Shown piece by piece: positions 35,536 through 45,186 of a DNA stretch of 64,000 nt. The notes beneath the pieces were generated by a model that was not told the DNA's origin, searched no databases, and was given only the letters and a program-made list of their open reading frames with translations. The DNA comes from Pseudomonadota bacterium (lineage in GTDB: Bacteria > Pseudomonadota > Alphaproteobacteria > Rhizobiales > MH13). Both the position numbers and the translations under genes were made by a program. The stretch is from NCBI GenBank assembly GCA_039024915.1, contig JBCCPK010000002.1:248001-312000 (forward strand), read 5' to 3'. Each line of letters begins with the position of its first letter. Position 1 is the first letter of the stretch.

Positions 35536-36683
35536 GCAACCTTGCAACAGATAACCACGATCTGGTGGTCGTTGGCGGGGGCGTTCTCGGGTCAACAGTT
35601 GCGCTTTTCGCTGCGCGGGGCGGAATGAATGTCGGATTAATTGATCGCGGCCCCATTTGCCGTGAGGCATCGGGCACCAACGCTGGCACGCTCACGATGC
35701 AGATGACCCGCGTGGCGCTGATCCCGTACGCGCTGGAAGGTCACCGCATGTGGGCAAATGCGCAGTCGTGGCTGGGGCACGATGTTGGTGTGCAGGTTTG
35801 CGATGGGCTGTCTTTGGCATTCACCGAAAACGAGGAAGAAATCCTTGTTGAACGTGCGAACCTGCGCCGGGAGGCAGGGGCACCAATCGAGCTAATTACT
35901 GCGCACCGCGCAAAACAGATCGAACCAGGCCTTGGAGACGGCATCAGGGTAGCTGCACACTGTACAGTCGATGGCTATGCCGCTGCTTATTTGACCGGCC
36001 GCGCGTATCGAAACGCCTTAGAACAGGCAGGGGTGACCCTCTACGAGGGCTGCCCGGTCAAGGGAATTGAACAGGGCCAAAACAGCTTCACAATCGTTTC
36101 CGCTATGCGTCGCGTTCGCGCTCGACGCTTAGTCCTTGCTGGCGGCGTTTGGCTGGAAACGATGCTTGGTTGGCTCGGCGTAAAAGTTCCCGTCAAGGTG
36201 CTCGTCAACCAACTCGCGGTAACCACACCGATAAAGCCCGTGATGCGGACTGTCCTAGGAATAGCCAGCGGGCTCCTGTCGCTCAAGCAGTTTCCACACG
36301 GCTCTGTCGTTATTGGCGGGGGTTGGCAAGCACGCGGCGATAAGGATCGTGACCGGGGCACGGTCTTGCCAGATCAAGTCGTCGGCAATACGCGGCTCGC
36401 AATCCATACGATCCCGCAACTGAGAGATGCAAAGCTGCTGCGAGCATGGACAGGGTATGAGGCCGAAACCGAAGATGCCATGCCCATGGTTGGCCCAGTG
36501 CCTAACGTCGATGGTGCGTACGTCTGTGGGTCGATCCACTCTGGCTACACCAGTGGTCCCTACATCGCAAAACTCCTGGCTGATCACCTTCTCGGTAGGG
36601 AACCTGAAAGGCCGCTGTTTCCTATAGATCGATTGCTTCTCGCGCGCACGCCGCCCCAACGTATTGCGGAAGGCGTTGCATGA
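35532..36683 (+). CDS. HcnC-like FAD amine/amino acid dehydrogenase
   Basis: This is a DAO-family FAD oxidoreductase (383 residues) with the N-terminal VVVGGGVLGST motif (residues 13-23), REASGTNAGTL and a late YVCGSIHSGYTSGP substrate/FAD stretch. It resembles the C subunit of opine oxidase, hydrogen-cyanide synthase and D-hydroxyproline dehydrogenase, and the last third of the fusion at 20228-23083. The start overlaps the degenerate B-like gene and its stop overlaps the DapA-like gene (ATGA both times). No A (ferredoxin) subunit is found in this module. Confidence 0.9.
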   Translation: MSNLATDNHDLVVVGGGVLGSTVALFAARGGMNVGLIDRGPICREASGTNAGTLTMQMTRVALIPYALEGHRMWANAQSWLGHDVGVQVCDGLSLAFTENEEEILVERANLRREAGAPIELITAHRAKQIEPGLGDGIRVAAHCTVDGYAAAYLTGRAYRNALEQAGVTLYEGCPVKGIEQGQNSFTIVSAMRRVRARRLVLAGGVWLETMLGWLGVKVPVKVLVNQLAVTTPIKPVMRTVLGIASGLLSLKQFPHGSVVIGGGWQARGDKDRDRGTVLPDQVVGNTRLAIHTIPQLRDAKLLRAWTGYEAETEDAMPMVGPVPNVDGAYVCGSIHSGYTSGPYIAKLLADHLLGREPERPLFPIDRLLLARTPPQRIAEGVA

Positions 36684-37645
36684 ACAGCTCGATACACGAT
36701 CGCCTGCAAGGCATTCACGCGGCGACCGTTGTACCGATGACGAGTGCTTTTGATCTCGATGAAGGCGCGCTGCGAGACCACATCGTCTGGGTTTCGCATA
36801 CCCCGGGCATTCGCGGCCTGCTGGTGAACGGACACGCCGGCGAAAACACAGTGCTTTCAAGCGCTGAAAAGAGACGCGTGATCGCAATCGCACGCGAGGT
36901 GGCGCCGCAGGACTGCCTGATCTGTTCCGGAGTCAATGCAGAATCCAGCCTCCAAGCCGCACGTGACGCGGAAGATGCCGAAACGGCGGGTGCAGACATC
37001 CTTCTTGTATTCCCGCCGAACAGCTTCGCACTCGCGCATGACGAGCGTTCCGCGGCAATTCATCACCACTTTGTCGAACACGCATGTTCCCTGCCGCTGC
37101 TTTTGTACGGAGCACCACTTCATGCCGGCGCGATGGCGTACTCACCTCACGTGCTCAAAGAACTTGCCGCGCGGGAGCGCATCGTCGGTATCAAGGAGGG
37201 CAGCTGGGAGGTTGCCGCCTATGAGGAGACGTGGCGCTACTTCCAGTCTGAAAGTAAAGACTTTGCAGTCCTCGGCTCAGGCGATGAGCACCTGCTGACA
37301 AGCTATCTGATCGGAAGCGTCGGCAGCCAGGTCAGCCTCGCGGCACTCGCACCAGACCTTCTGGTTCGGTTTTATGAAGCAGCGTCAGCACAGCATTGGG
37401 ATCGGGCACGTTCCATACACGATCTGATCTACCCGCTCGCCCGCGCCATCTACCGTGAACAACCGGCGGCCCGGGCAACTGCGCGCATCAAGGGTGCCTT
37501 GTTCCTGATGGGCCTGCTTGCAAGCGCGGCGGTTCGCCCACCCCAACCAGAATTGTCCCAAGTGGAATGGGACTTGCTTGACGGTGCCCTTTCCGCTTCA
37601 GGCCTCAAGGAAACCGGACGGGAGAAAGACTATGCCGGAATTTGA
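36680..37645 (+). CDS. DapA-family lyase/deaminase
   Basis: This is a DHDPS/NAL-family protein (321 residues) with the Schiff-base K172 in VGIKEGS, Y143 in LLYGAP and the loop GHAGE (51-55) in place of GSTGE. The altered loop suggests a different carboxylate or side-chain preference from the DapA homologue at 23084-23980. Its stop lies 14 nt past the hydantoinase start, so the two genes overlap. It would act on a keto or imino acid made by the upstream flavoenzyme (inference). Confidence 0.89.
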   Translation: MNSSIHDRLQGIHAATVVPMTSAFDLDEGALRDHIVWVSHTPGIRGLLVNGHAGENTVLSSAEKRRVIAIAREVAPQDCLICSGVNAESSLQAARDAEDAETAGADILLVFPPNSFALAHDERSAAIHHHFVEHACSLPLLLYGAPLHAGAMAYSPHVLKELAARERIVGIKEGSWEVAAYEETWRYFQSESKDFAVLGSGDEHLLTSYLIGSVGSQVSLAALAPDLLVRFYEAASAQHWDRARSIHDLIYPLARAIYREQPAARATARIKGALFLMGLLASAAVRPPQPELSQVEWDLLDGALSASGLKETGREKDYAGI

Positions 37646-39041
37646 TTTGGTGGTCCGTGGCGGAACGGTCGTCACCGCAAGCGACACGATGAAGGCAGAT
37701 GTCGGCATCACGGAAGGCAAGATCGTCGCACTGGGAGAGAGCCTTTCCAGTGCAGCTGAAGAGATCGACGCGTCCGGCCTCCTGGTGCTTCCTGGCGGGA
37801 TCGACAGCCATGTTCACATTGAACAGCCATCAGGCCCCGGAATCGTGATGGCGGACGATTTCGAGTCTGCGACACGCGCTGCGCTGGCTGGCGGCAACAC
37901 TTGCATTATGCCCTTCGCACTTCAGGAGCGCGGAAACAGCTTACGCGAAAGTGTTGAATCCTATCGGAAAAAAGCGGAGGGGCGATGCCATATCGACACG
38001 TCGTTCCACCTCATCATTTCTGATCCAACCCAACAGGTGCTGGGCCAGGAGCTGCCAGCTTTGGTCAAGGATGGTTATACCTCGTTCAAGGTGTTCATGA
38101 CGTATGATGATCTCGTCTTGAGCGACAAAGAACTGCTGGAAGTGTTCGACGTGGCGCGGCGCGAGAAAGCCCTCGTCATGGTCCATTGCGAGGGCTACGA
38201 CGCCATCCGCTTTATGACCGAGAGGCTGGAGAACGCTGACAAAACAGCTCCCTACTACCATGGCATATCCCGCCCCGAGATCGTCGAACGTGAGGCTGCA
38301 CACCGCGCCATCAGCCACGCCCAATTGGTTGATGTGCCAATTATGATTGTGCACGTGTCAGGCCGCGAGGCGATGGAGCAAATCCAGTGGGCGAAATCCC
38401 GTGGCATGAAGATCTATGGCGAAACCTGTACGCAGTACATAACGCTAACTGAAGACGACATGCGCGGGCTCAACATGGATATGGCAGGAGCAAAATACGT
38501 TTGCTCGCCACCTCCGCGCGACGAGGAGAGCCAAAAGGCGATCTGGGAAGGCATTCAGCAAGGCGTATTCCACACTTTCTCGTCGGATCATTGCCCATTC
38601 CGTTACGAAGGCACCGACGGTAAACAAAACCCGAAAGCGCGGACCTCGTTTCGCTGGGTTCCGAACGGAATACCTGGAGTTGAGACGCGGCTGCCTGTGT
38701 TCTTCTCCGAAGGCGTCTCGAAAGGCCGCATTTCGCTGCAGCAGTTCGTAGCACTGACCTCGACCAATCATGCACGCATGTATGGTCTCTACCCGAAAAA
38801 GGGCTCAATCGGGATCGGCTTCGATGCAGACCTGACGATTTGGGATCCCAACGAAAAACGCACGATCCGCCAACAGGACTTACATCACGGTGCCGACTAC
38901 ACGCCGTGGGAAGGCTTTGAGGTGACCGGCTGGCCGAAGATGGTTGTTTTTGGCGGTCGGCTGGCGATGAATGATGGCGAAATACTCACTGAGCCTGGCA
39001 ACGGCTGCGTTCTCGAGCGCGAGCTCTCTCCCTATGCATGA
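37632..39041 (+). CDS. Hydantoinase/dihydropyrimidinase
   Basis: This is a cyclic amidohydrolase of the D-hydantoinase/dihydropyrimidinase family (469 residues from the ATG at 37632). The full binuclear zinc set is visible: H60-x-H62 (DSHVHIEQ), carboxylated K153 (SFKVFMTYD), H185 (MVHCEG), H241 (IVHVSG) and D319 (SSDHCPF). It hydrolyses five- or six-membered cyclic diamides to N-carbamoyl amino acids. No carbamoylase is seen nearby, so release of the free amino acid would need another enzyme. It is the last gene of the module. Confidence 0.92.
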   Translation: MPEFDLVVRGGTVVTASDTMKADVGITEGKIVALGESLSSAAEEIDASGLLVLPGGIDSHVHIEQPSGPGIVMADDFESATRAALAGGNTCIMPFALQERGNSLRESVESYRKKAEGRCHIDTSFHLIISDPTQQVLGQELPALVKDGYTSFKVFMTYDDLVLSDKELLEVFDVARREKALVMVHCEGYDAIRFMTERLENADKTAPYYHGISRPEIVEREAAHRAISHAQLVDVPIMIVHVSGREAMEQIQWAKSRGMKIYGETCTQYITLTEDDMRGLNMDMAGAKYVCSPPPRDEESQKAIWEGIQQGVFHTFSSDHCPFRYEGTDGKQNPKARTSFRWVPNGIPGVETRLPVFFSEGVSKGRISLQQFVALTSTNHARMYGLYPKKGSIGIGFDADLTIWDPNEKRTIRQQDLHHGADYTPWEGFEVTGWPKMVVFGGRLAMNDGEILTEPGNGCVLERELSPYA

Positions 39042-39231
39042 TATGGGCAATACCGGCCGGTGTTCGTTGTCCCTCGGTTTCCGCCAAGCATCCTCTGAAA
39101 GGTAGAAGCTCCAGCCGAAACGAACTTTGGGGTGCTGTTGAGGAACACGGCTCCCCGTTTTATCCATATTTGGTTTTGCAACGCCGATACGCTCCTTGCT
39201 GGCGCCAGTGGGCGGGACGACAAGAAAACCA

Positions 39232-40005
39232 TTAGTAGACCCTTAGACCACGAGACGCGAACTGCCGATGTACCCGGTTCAAAAGCACGTCGTCTGGCGG
39301 TTTGGTTTCAGACAGCGGGTAAGGCAAACCTAGCTCACGCCATTTATAAGCGCCCATCTGGTGGAACTTGAGCACTTCGACCCGGTCGACTGTCTCCAGT
39401 GATGCGATGAAATCCGCCAAAGCGGCGACGTCGTCTTCGTCGTCCGTCAGGTCAGGGACGAGGACAAATCGGATCCACATGGTCTTGCCAGCGTCCGATA
39501 GGCGCTTCGCAAAATGTAGAACCGGAGCATTAGATTGGCCAGTGACGCGGTGGTGGATCTTCTCATCAAAGGCCTTGAGATCGAGAAGCCAAAGATCAAC
39601 GTCCTCCAGAAGCCCGGACGGTACGGCCTCGCCGAGATAACCATTGGTATCGAGCGCGACATGCAGCCCTCGTCTCTTCATCTTTCGCACGATCGTCGCC
39701 ACGAACGGCGCTTGCACCATCACCTCGCCGCCAGACAAGGTTACGCCGCCGCCGTACTTGATGAGGAAGTCCGCGTACCGCTCGACTTCCGCCATCATAT
39801 CGTCAGCCGTCACATGAAGCCCGTGCTTGAGCTTCCACGTATCGGGGTTGTGGCAATATTGGCAGCGGAAGTGGCAACCGGAGAGGAAGGCCACGAAGCG
39901 TATGCCGGGGCCATCCAATGTCCCTCCGGTCTCGATGGAATGAATGTAGCCCGCCTCTTTGGCCAGGCGATCACGAGGCAGCCGCACGACACCCGAAGTC
40001 TGCAT
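39232..40005 (-). CDS. pflA: Pyruvate formate-lyase activating enzyme
   Basis: This is a radical-SAM glycyl-radical activase (257 residues). The 4Fe-4S motif C-x3-C-x2-C is in SGCHFRCQYCHNPDTW, preceded by IHSIETGGTLDGPGIRF, both typical of PflA. It installs the glycyl radical on PFL under anaerobic conditions using S-adenosylmethionine and reduced flavodoxin. It follows pflB in the same direction (64-nt gap). The start at 40005 lacks a strong ribosome site. Confidence 0.94.
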   Translation of the reverse strand: MQTSGVVRLPRDRLAKEAGYIHSIETGGTLDGPGIRFVAFLSGCHFRCQYCHNPDTWKLKHGLHVTADDMMAEVERYADFLIKYGGGVTLSGGEVMVQAPFVATIVRKMKRRGLHVALDTNGYLGEAVPSGLLEDVDLWLLDLKAFDEKIHHRVTGQSNAPVLHFAKRLSDAGKTMWIRFVLVPDLTDDEDDVAALADFIASLETVDRVEVLKFHQMGAYKWRELGLPYPLSETKPPDDVLLNRVHRQFASRGLRVY

Positions 40006-40069
40006 CGCGCGCTTTTGAATCGCGTAGCGGTGGCTCGCCAGGTGCGCGAAGCTTTCTCGGTCTCGCAGT

Positions 40070-42343
40070 TCAGGCAGCGCCGAGTTCCTCGTGGAAGGTC
40101 CGTTTGAGGACCTCCTCCTGCTGTTCGCGCGTCAGCTTGATGAAGTTCACAGCGTAGCCCGAGACGCGAACGGTCAGTTGCGGGTACTTCTCGGGATTCT
40201 GCATCGCATCGCGCAGCGTCTCGCGATTAAAGACGTTGACATTGATGTGGTGGCCACCGTCATCGGTAAATTTCGACAGGATGGTTCGAAGATTAGATAC
40301 CCGGTCCTCGGCTGCACGACCAAGACCCTCTGGAACAATTGAGAAGGTGTAGGAGATACCGTCTTGGGCATGTTCATAGGGCAGCTTTGCAACAGACGTT
40401 GCGGATGCAATCGCTCCGAGTTTGTCGCGGCCATGCATGGGATTAGCCCCCGGCGCGAACGGTTCCCCCGACCGTCGCCCATCGGGTGTCGCACCCGTCA
40501 TCTTTCCGTAGACGACGTTAGAGGTGATTGTCAGAACGGATTGGGTATGCACCGACCCACGGTGGGCGGGATTCTGACGAACCTTGTTCATGAAGCTTTC
40601 AACGAGCTCAGCGGCAAGGTCATCGACGCGCGGATCGTTGTTACCGAAGGCGGGAATATCCGAGCCCTCAATCCGGTAATCGACCGCCAGACCGGTGGTG
40701 TTCCTTCCAACATGGACGGTGCCATACTTGATCGCGGCAAGACTGTCGGCGACCACTGAAAGACCTGCAATACCGCACGCCATCGTGCGGTATACGTCGC
40801 GGTCATGCAGCGCCATTTCGAGCCGCTCATAATTGTACTTGTCGTGCATATAGTGGATTATATTGAGCGCCTGCACATAGACCTTGGCGAGCCAGTCAAC
40901 GAACTGGTCGTACTTCTCACGAACCTCGTCATACTCGAGCACATCGCCGGTGATCGGCTCTATGGCTGGGCCCACCTGATCGCCGGAAACTTCATCACGC
41001 CCTCCGTTGATCGCGTACAGCAAAGCCTTTGCGAGGTTCACGCGTGCGCCGAAGAACTGCATCTGCTTGCCGATACGCATCGCTGAAACACAGCACGCAA
41101 TGCCGTAGTCATCGCCCCAGTAAGGCCGCATCAGATCGTCGTTCTCATACTGAATTGATGAGGTATCGATCGACGTCTGAGCACAAAAGTCCTTGAACGC
41201 GGTGGGCAAATCGTTCGACCACAACACGGTCAGGTTGGGCTCCGGCGCGGGACCAAGGTTGTAAAGTGTCTGGAGGAAGCGGAAGCTCGTCTTGGTGACG
41301 AGAGGGCGCCCGTCTTCGCCCATCCCACCGATGCATTCGGTCGCCCATATCGGATCGCCGGTAAACAACGCGTTGTAGCCGGGCGTGCGCAAAAAACGCA
41401 CCAGCCGAAGCTTTATGACGAGGTCGTCTATCAGCTCCTGCGCTTCGGATTCTGACAGCGAACCGTCGGCTATGTCGCGCGCAAGGTAGATATCGAGAAA
41501 CGTGGCGACTCGCCCAACGGACATCGCTGCACCATTTTGATCCTTGATCGCTCCCAGATAGGCGAAATAGGTCCATTGGACCGCTTCATGCGCTGTTTTG
41601 GCGGGCTGCGATATGTCGAAGCCATAGCCTTGCGCCATAACCTTCAGATCTTGCAGCGCGCGTATCTGATCACTGATCTCTTCACGCTGACGGATCGTGT
41701 CCTCGTCCATCACATCGCGTTCGAGTGAGAGCTGTTGATCGCGCTTGTCGGCGATGAGCGCGTCCACTCCGTACAGGGCGACCCGCCGGTAATCGCCAAT
41801 GATGCGACCCCGGCCATACGCGTCCGGCAATCCCGTCACCACACCACAGTGGCGGGCCTTCTTGATCTCGGTGGTATAAGCGTCGAACACGCCTTGATTG
41901 TGGGTCTTCCGATAGTCCGTGAAGATCGTCTCGATCTCGCTGTCGGGCTCAAAACCATAGGCCTTCAGCGCATCATCCACCATGTGGATGCCGCCATTTG
42001 GGAAGATTGCGCGCTTGAGCGGAGCATCAGTTTGCAGGCCAACGATCTTCTCCTTGCCCTTGTCGATGTAACCGGGACCGAATGCCGTTAAGGATGAGGG
42101 CGTCTTCGGGTCAACGTCGAGGACGCCCCGTTTGCGCTCTTCGGCGTACAGCTCGAGCACCTGCTTCCAGACCGCAGATGTCCGGGGAGTCGCATCTGCA
42201 AGAAAGACGCCGTCGCCGTCATAAGGGCTGTAATTGCGTTGGATGAAATCGCGGACGTCGATTTCGTTGGACCAGCGCCCGGACACGAACCCATGCCAGG
42301 GACCCTCCAAGATGGATTCGGTATGCGGGTGGTGCTTCAGCAT
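40070..42343 (-). CDS. pflB: Pyruvate formate-lyase
   Basis: This is a glycyl radical enzyme that splits pyruvate and CoA to acetyl-CoA and formate (757 residues from the ATG at 42343, with GGAG upstream). The adjacent catalytic cysteines C417-C418 in [14 protein letters not shown] and the radical Gly729 in RVSGYAVNF mark a true PFL rather than a diol dehydratase or choline lyase. It is divergent from ppsA. It implies that the organism can ferment or live micro-oxically, since PFL is destroyed by O2. Confidence 0.96.
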   Translation of the reverse strand: MLKHHPHTESILEGPWHGFVSGRWSNEIDVRDFIQRNYSPYDGDGVFLADATPRTSAVWKQVLELYAEERKRGVLDVDPKTPSSLTAFGPGYIDKGKEKIVGLQTDAPLKRAIFPNGGIHMVDDALKAYGFEPDSEIETIFTDYRKTHNQGVFDAYTTEIKKARHCGVVTGLPDAYGRGRIIGDYRRVALYGVDALIADKRDQQLSLERDVMDEDTIRQREEISDQIRALQDLKVMAQGYGFDISQPAKTAHEAVQWTYFAYLGAIKDQNGAAMSVGRVATFLDIYLARDIADGSLSESEAQELIDDLVIKLRLVRFLRTPGYNALFTGDPIWATECIGGMGEDGRPLVTKTSFRFLQTLYNLGPAPEPNLTVLWSNDLPTAFKDFCAQTSIDTSSIQYENDDLMRPYWGDDYGIACCVSAMRIGKQMQFFGARVNLAKALLYAINGGRDEVSGDQVGPAIEPITGDVLEYDEVREKYDQFVDWLAKVYVQALNIIHYMHDKYNYERLEMALHDRDVYRTMACGIAGLSVVADSLAAIKYGTVHVGRNTTGLAVDYRIEGSDIPAFGNNDPRVDDLAAELVESFMNKVRQNPAHRGSVHTQSVLTITSNVVYGKMTGATPDGRRSGEPFAPGANPMHGRDKLGAIASATSVAKLPYEHAQDGISYTFSIVPEGLGRAAEDRVSNLRTILSKFTDDGGHHINVNVFNRETLRDAMQNPEKYPQLTVRVSGYAVNFIKLTREQQEEVLKRTFHEELGAA

Positions 42344-42458
42344 TCGATCACTCCGTCGACAGCTTCTCACAACACAACGCTAACGGTGGTTGCATCGCTC
42401 GGACATTGTGGCTCTTACCACCTTGCGTCGCTTTTCACTCTGAATGCGCAAAACCCAG

Positions 42459-42483
42459 AAAAAAACCGGTTTCGGCATACCGG
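42459..42483 (-). promoter_or_regulatory. Terminator-like hairpin in the pflB leader
   Basis: On the minus strand, CCGGT-ATGCCGAA-ACCGG (42483 down to 42466) is followed directly by seven T residues (42465-42459). It lies about 120 nt upstream of pflB in the sense direction. The stem is only 5 bp, so it could be a weak attenuator in the pflB leader or chance. Confidence 0.3.
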
Positions 42484-42633
42484 GTGACGCGTATAGACAA
42501 GCTCATTCTAATGCATTCGTAATGGTGTCACGTCAAGAAGATTAGACAGCATCAAGCGCAATAACCGTTTGACGCTTGTGCTTTGAAGCGTCTTCCGCTG
42601 CCTAACGAAGTTCGGTGATTAAAGGAGCTCCGG

Positions 42634-45081
42634 ATGAACCAAAACGCCCCTTTTGAGACTGCCGCAACCAGCCGCGTGCAGCCCGGCGCACGCACCATAC
42701 GATGGTTCGAGGAGCTAACGATCGACGACGTACCGCTGGTTGGTGGCAAGAACGCCTCGTTGGGCGAAATGTACCGCGAATTGCTTCCGCTGGGAGTCAA
42801 ACAGGCAAACGGCTTTGCCGTAACTGCAGACGCTTTCAACGATGCGATAACCCAGGCTGGAGCTTGGGATGCCTTGCATGCCGAACTCGATAATCTCGAC
42901 AAGACCGATGTGAAGGCGTTGGCCCGCGCCGGCAAACGTTGCCGTGATATTGTTTATGCCGCTGGGCTGACTGATCAGACGAAACAGGAAATCCTAGCTG
43001 CCTACGCGCTTATGGAAGAGGAGTATGGCGCCGACTTTTCCCTGGCCGTCCGGTCCTCGGCAACTGCAGAAGACTTGCCAAACGCCAGTTTTGCAGGCCA
43101 GCACGACACCTACCTGAATATTTCGGGAGCGGAAATGGTGCTCGACGCCGTCCGCCGATGTAACGCGTCGCTTTTCACCGATCGGGCGATTAGCTACCGG
43201 ATCGATCGCGGCTTTGACCATTTCAAGGTCGCACTATCAGCCTGCGTCATGAAGATGATCCGTTCCGATCTCGCGTCCGCCGGTGTGATGTTTTCCATCG
43301 ACACCGAGAGCGGCCATCCGGATATGGTGTTCATCACGGGAGCGTACGGGCTTGGTGAGAACGTTGTCCAAGGCTCAGTCGACGTTGATGAGTTCTACGT
43401 CCACAAACCCACCTACAAGCTGGGCAAACGGGCGGTCACGCGACGGGTTCTGGGCGCAAAGCAGATCAAGATGGTCTACACGCACGGCACGACGCGCGAG
43501 CCGGTCACCAACAAGCCAACGCCGGACGCGGACCGGGCCAAGTTCTGTTTGTCGGACGAGCAGGTTCTCACGCTCGCGGATTACGCGATCACGATCGAAA
43601 ACCATTACACGAAAAAGCGTGGCCACGCGATGCCGATGGACATGGAGTGGGCGCTCGATGGTGTTGATGGCGAACTGTACATCGTGCAGGCTCGCCCCGA
43701 GACCGTCGCTTCGCAACTTTCTGGAACCAGGCTCGAAGACTATGTCGTTGAAGGGACCGCCGACCGCCTGGCCACCGGACGCTCGGTTGGTACCAACGTT
43801 GCCAGCGGCAAGGCACGCTTCATCAAAGACACAGCGCACCTGCACGAGTTCCAGCCTGGCGAGGTCCTGATCTCGGATACCACAACGCCTGACTGGGAAC
43901 CGGTGATGAAGACCGCTGCGGCTATCGTCACCAACCGCGGCGGGCGCACCTGCCATGCCGCAATTGTTGCGCGCGAACTGGGTATTCCGGCCGTTGTCGG
44001 CTGCGAAAATGCCACCGAGACCGTGCCGGACGGCCGGGAGGTGACAGTTTCGTGTGCTGAAGGGGACGTCGGGCGCGTCTATGACGGCAAGGTGCCCTTC
44101 CGCATCGATGTAACCGAGCTTGAGGGCTTCGAACCTCCCAAAACCGAGGTGATGATCAATCTCGGCAACCCCGAGATGGCCTTCAAGACGAGCTTCTTGC
44201 CTGCCGCTGGCGTAGGTCTGGCGCGCATGGAGTTCATCATTAACGAGTACATCAAAGCGCACCCGATGGCGCTTTTGTACCCTGACCGCGTCACGGACAC
44301 GCTTCAGCGTAAGCAGATCGAAGACATGATCGCGGCCGATGGCGATGGCGCATCGTTCTTCGTGCGCACGCTGTCGGAAGGCGTGGGCACAATCGCTGCA
44401 GCGTTTTATCCGCGCCCGGTCGTCGTTCGCCTATCAGACTTCAAGTCGAACGAGTACGCCGCGCTGATCGGGGGCGCAGATTTTGAGCCGGAGGAAGAGA
44501 ACCCGATGATCGGGTTTCGGGGCGCATCGCGCTACACGCACGACGCCTACAAGGAAGGCTTCGCGCTGGAGTGCGCCGCTATGAAACGGGTGCGCGAAGA
44601 GATGGGGCTCGACAACCTCATCCTGATGATCCCGTTCTGCCGCCGTGTGGATGAAGCCGACCGTGTCCTCGCTGTCATGGAGGAATATGGTCTCAAACGC
44701 GGCGAGAATGGCCTCAAGGTCTACGTGATGTGCGAGATACCCAATAACGTCATTCAAATCGATGAGTTCGCCAAACGCTTCGACGGGTTCTCCATCGGCT
44801 CCAACGATCTGACACAGCTGGCCCTCGGTGTGGACCGGGACTCGGCAATGGTAGCCTTCGAGTTCGACGAGCGCGACCCCGGCGTCATGGCCTTCCTTAG
44901 CCAAGCCGTACAGGGCGCCAAACGGAACCAGAAGCACTCGGGCATCTGCGGCCAGGGGCCGTCTGACTATCCAGAAATCGCCGAGTTTCTTGTCAAACAA
45001 GGCATCGACAGCATCTCGCTCACACCAGACACCGTTATGCGCACGATGATCCGCATCAGGGAGTTGGAAGCCGAGCACTGA
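42634..45081 (+). CDS. ppsA: Phosphoenolpyruvate synthase
   Basis: This is a PEP synthase (815 residues) that makes PEP, AMP and phosphate from pyruvate and ATP. The N-terminal ATP-grasp part starts with VPLVGGKNASLGEM and AVRSSATAEDLPNASFAGQ. The phosphohistidine domain carries GGRTCHAAI with the catalytic His near residue 441, and the C-terminal PEP-binding barrel has GSNDLTQL and a late CGQGPSDYP. The ATG at 42634 has AAAGGAG upstream. It is divergent from pflB, so gluconeogenic and fermentative use of pyruvate are encoded side by side. Confidence 0.95.
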   Translation: MNQNAPFETAATSRVQPGARTIRWFEELTIDDVPLVGGKNASLGEMYRELLPLGVKQANGFAVTADAFNDAITQAGAWDALHAELDNLDKTDVKALARAGKRCRDIVYAAGLTDQTKQEILAAYALMEEEYGADFSLAVRSSATAEDLPNASFAGQHDTYLNISGAEMVLDAVRRCNASLFTDRAISYRIDRGFDHFKVALSACVMKMIRSDLASAGVMFSIDTESGHPDMVFITGAYGLGENVVQGSVDVDEFYVHKPTYKLGKRAVTRRVLGAKQIKMVYTHGTTREPVTNKPTPDADRAKFCLSDEQVLTLADYAITIENHYTKKRGHAMPMDMEWALDGVDGELYIVQARPETVASQLSGTRLEDYVVEGTADRLATGRSVGTNVASGKARFIKDTAHLHEFQPGEVLISDTTTPDWEPVMKTAAAIVTNRGGRTCHAAIVARELGIPAVVGCENATETVPDGREVTVSCAEGDVGRVYDGKVPFRIDVTELEGFEPPKTEVMINLGNPEMAFKTSFLPAAGVGLARMEFIINEYIKAHPMALLYPDRVTDTLQRKQIEDMIAADGDGASFFVRTLSEGVGTIAAAFYPRPVVVRLSDFKSNEYAALIGGADFEPEEENPMIGFRGASRYTHDAYKEGFALECAAMKRVREEMGLDNLILMIPFCRRVDEADRVLAVMEEYGLKRGENGLKVYVMCEIPNNVIQIDEFAKRFDGFSIGSNDLTQLALGVDRDSAMVAFEFDERDPGVMAFLSQAVQGAKRNQKHSGICGQGPSDYPEIAEFLVKQGIDSISLTPDTVMRTMIRIRELEAEH

Positions 45082-45186
45082 AAATGAGCGCTCCCGCGCG
45101 TCCTCCCCTCGAGCATTTTCAGACTTTTATCTTCGCAATACGGGCTCACAACATCCCCGTGCCTATCGACACACAGGAGAACTTCA

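Noticed and set aside
42344-42633. Search for an FNR/FixK box (TTGAT-n4-ATCAA) between pflB and ppsA
   Set aside because: No convincing match found by eye, although oxygen control of pflB would be expected.
43375-44262. Long minus-strand open frame within ppsA
   Set aside because: It is fully inside PEP synthase, whose motifs are intact, and has no ribosome site or domain.
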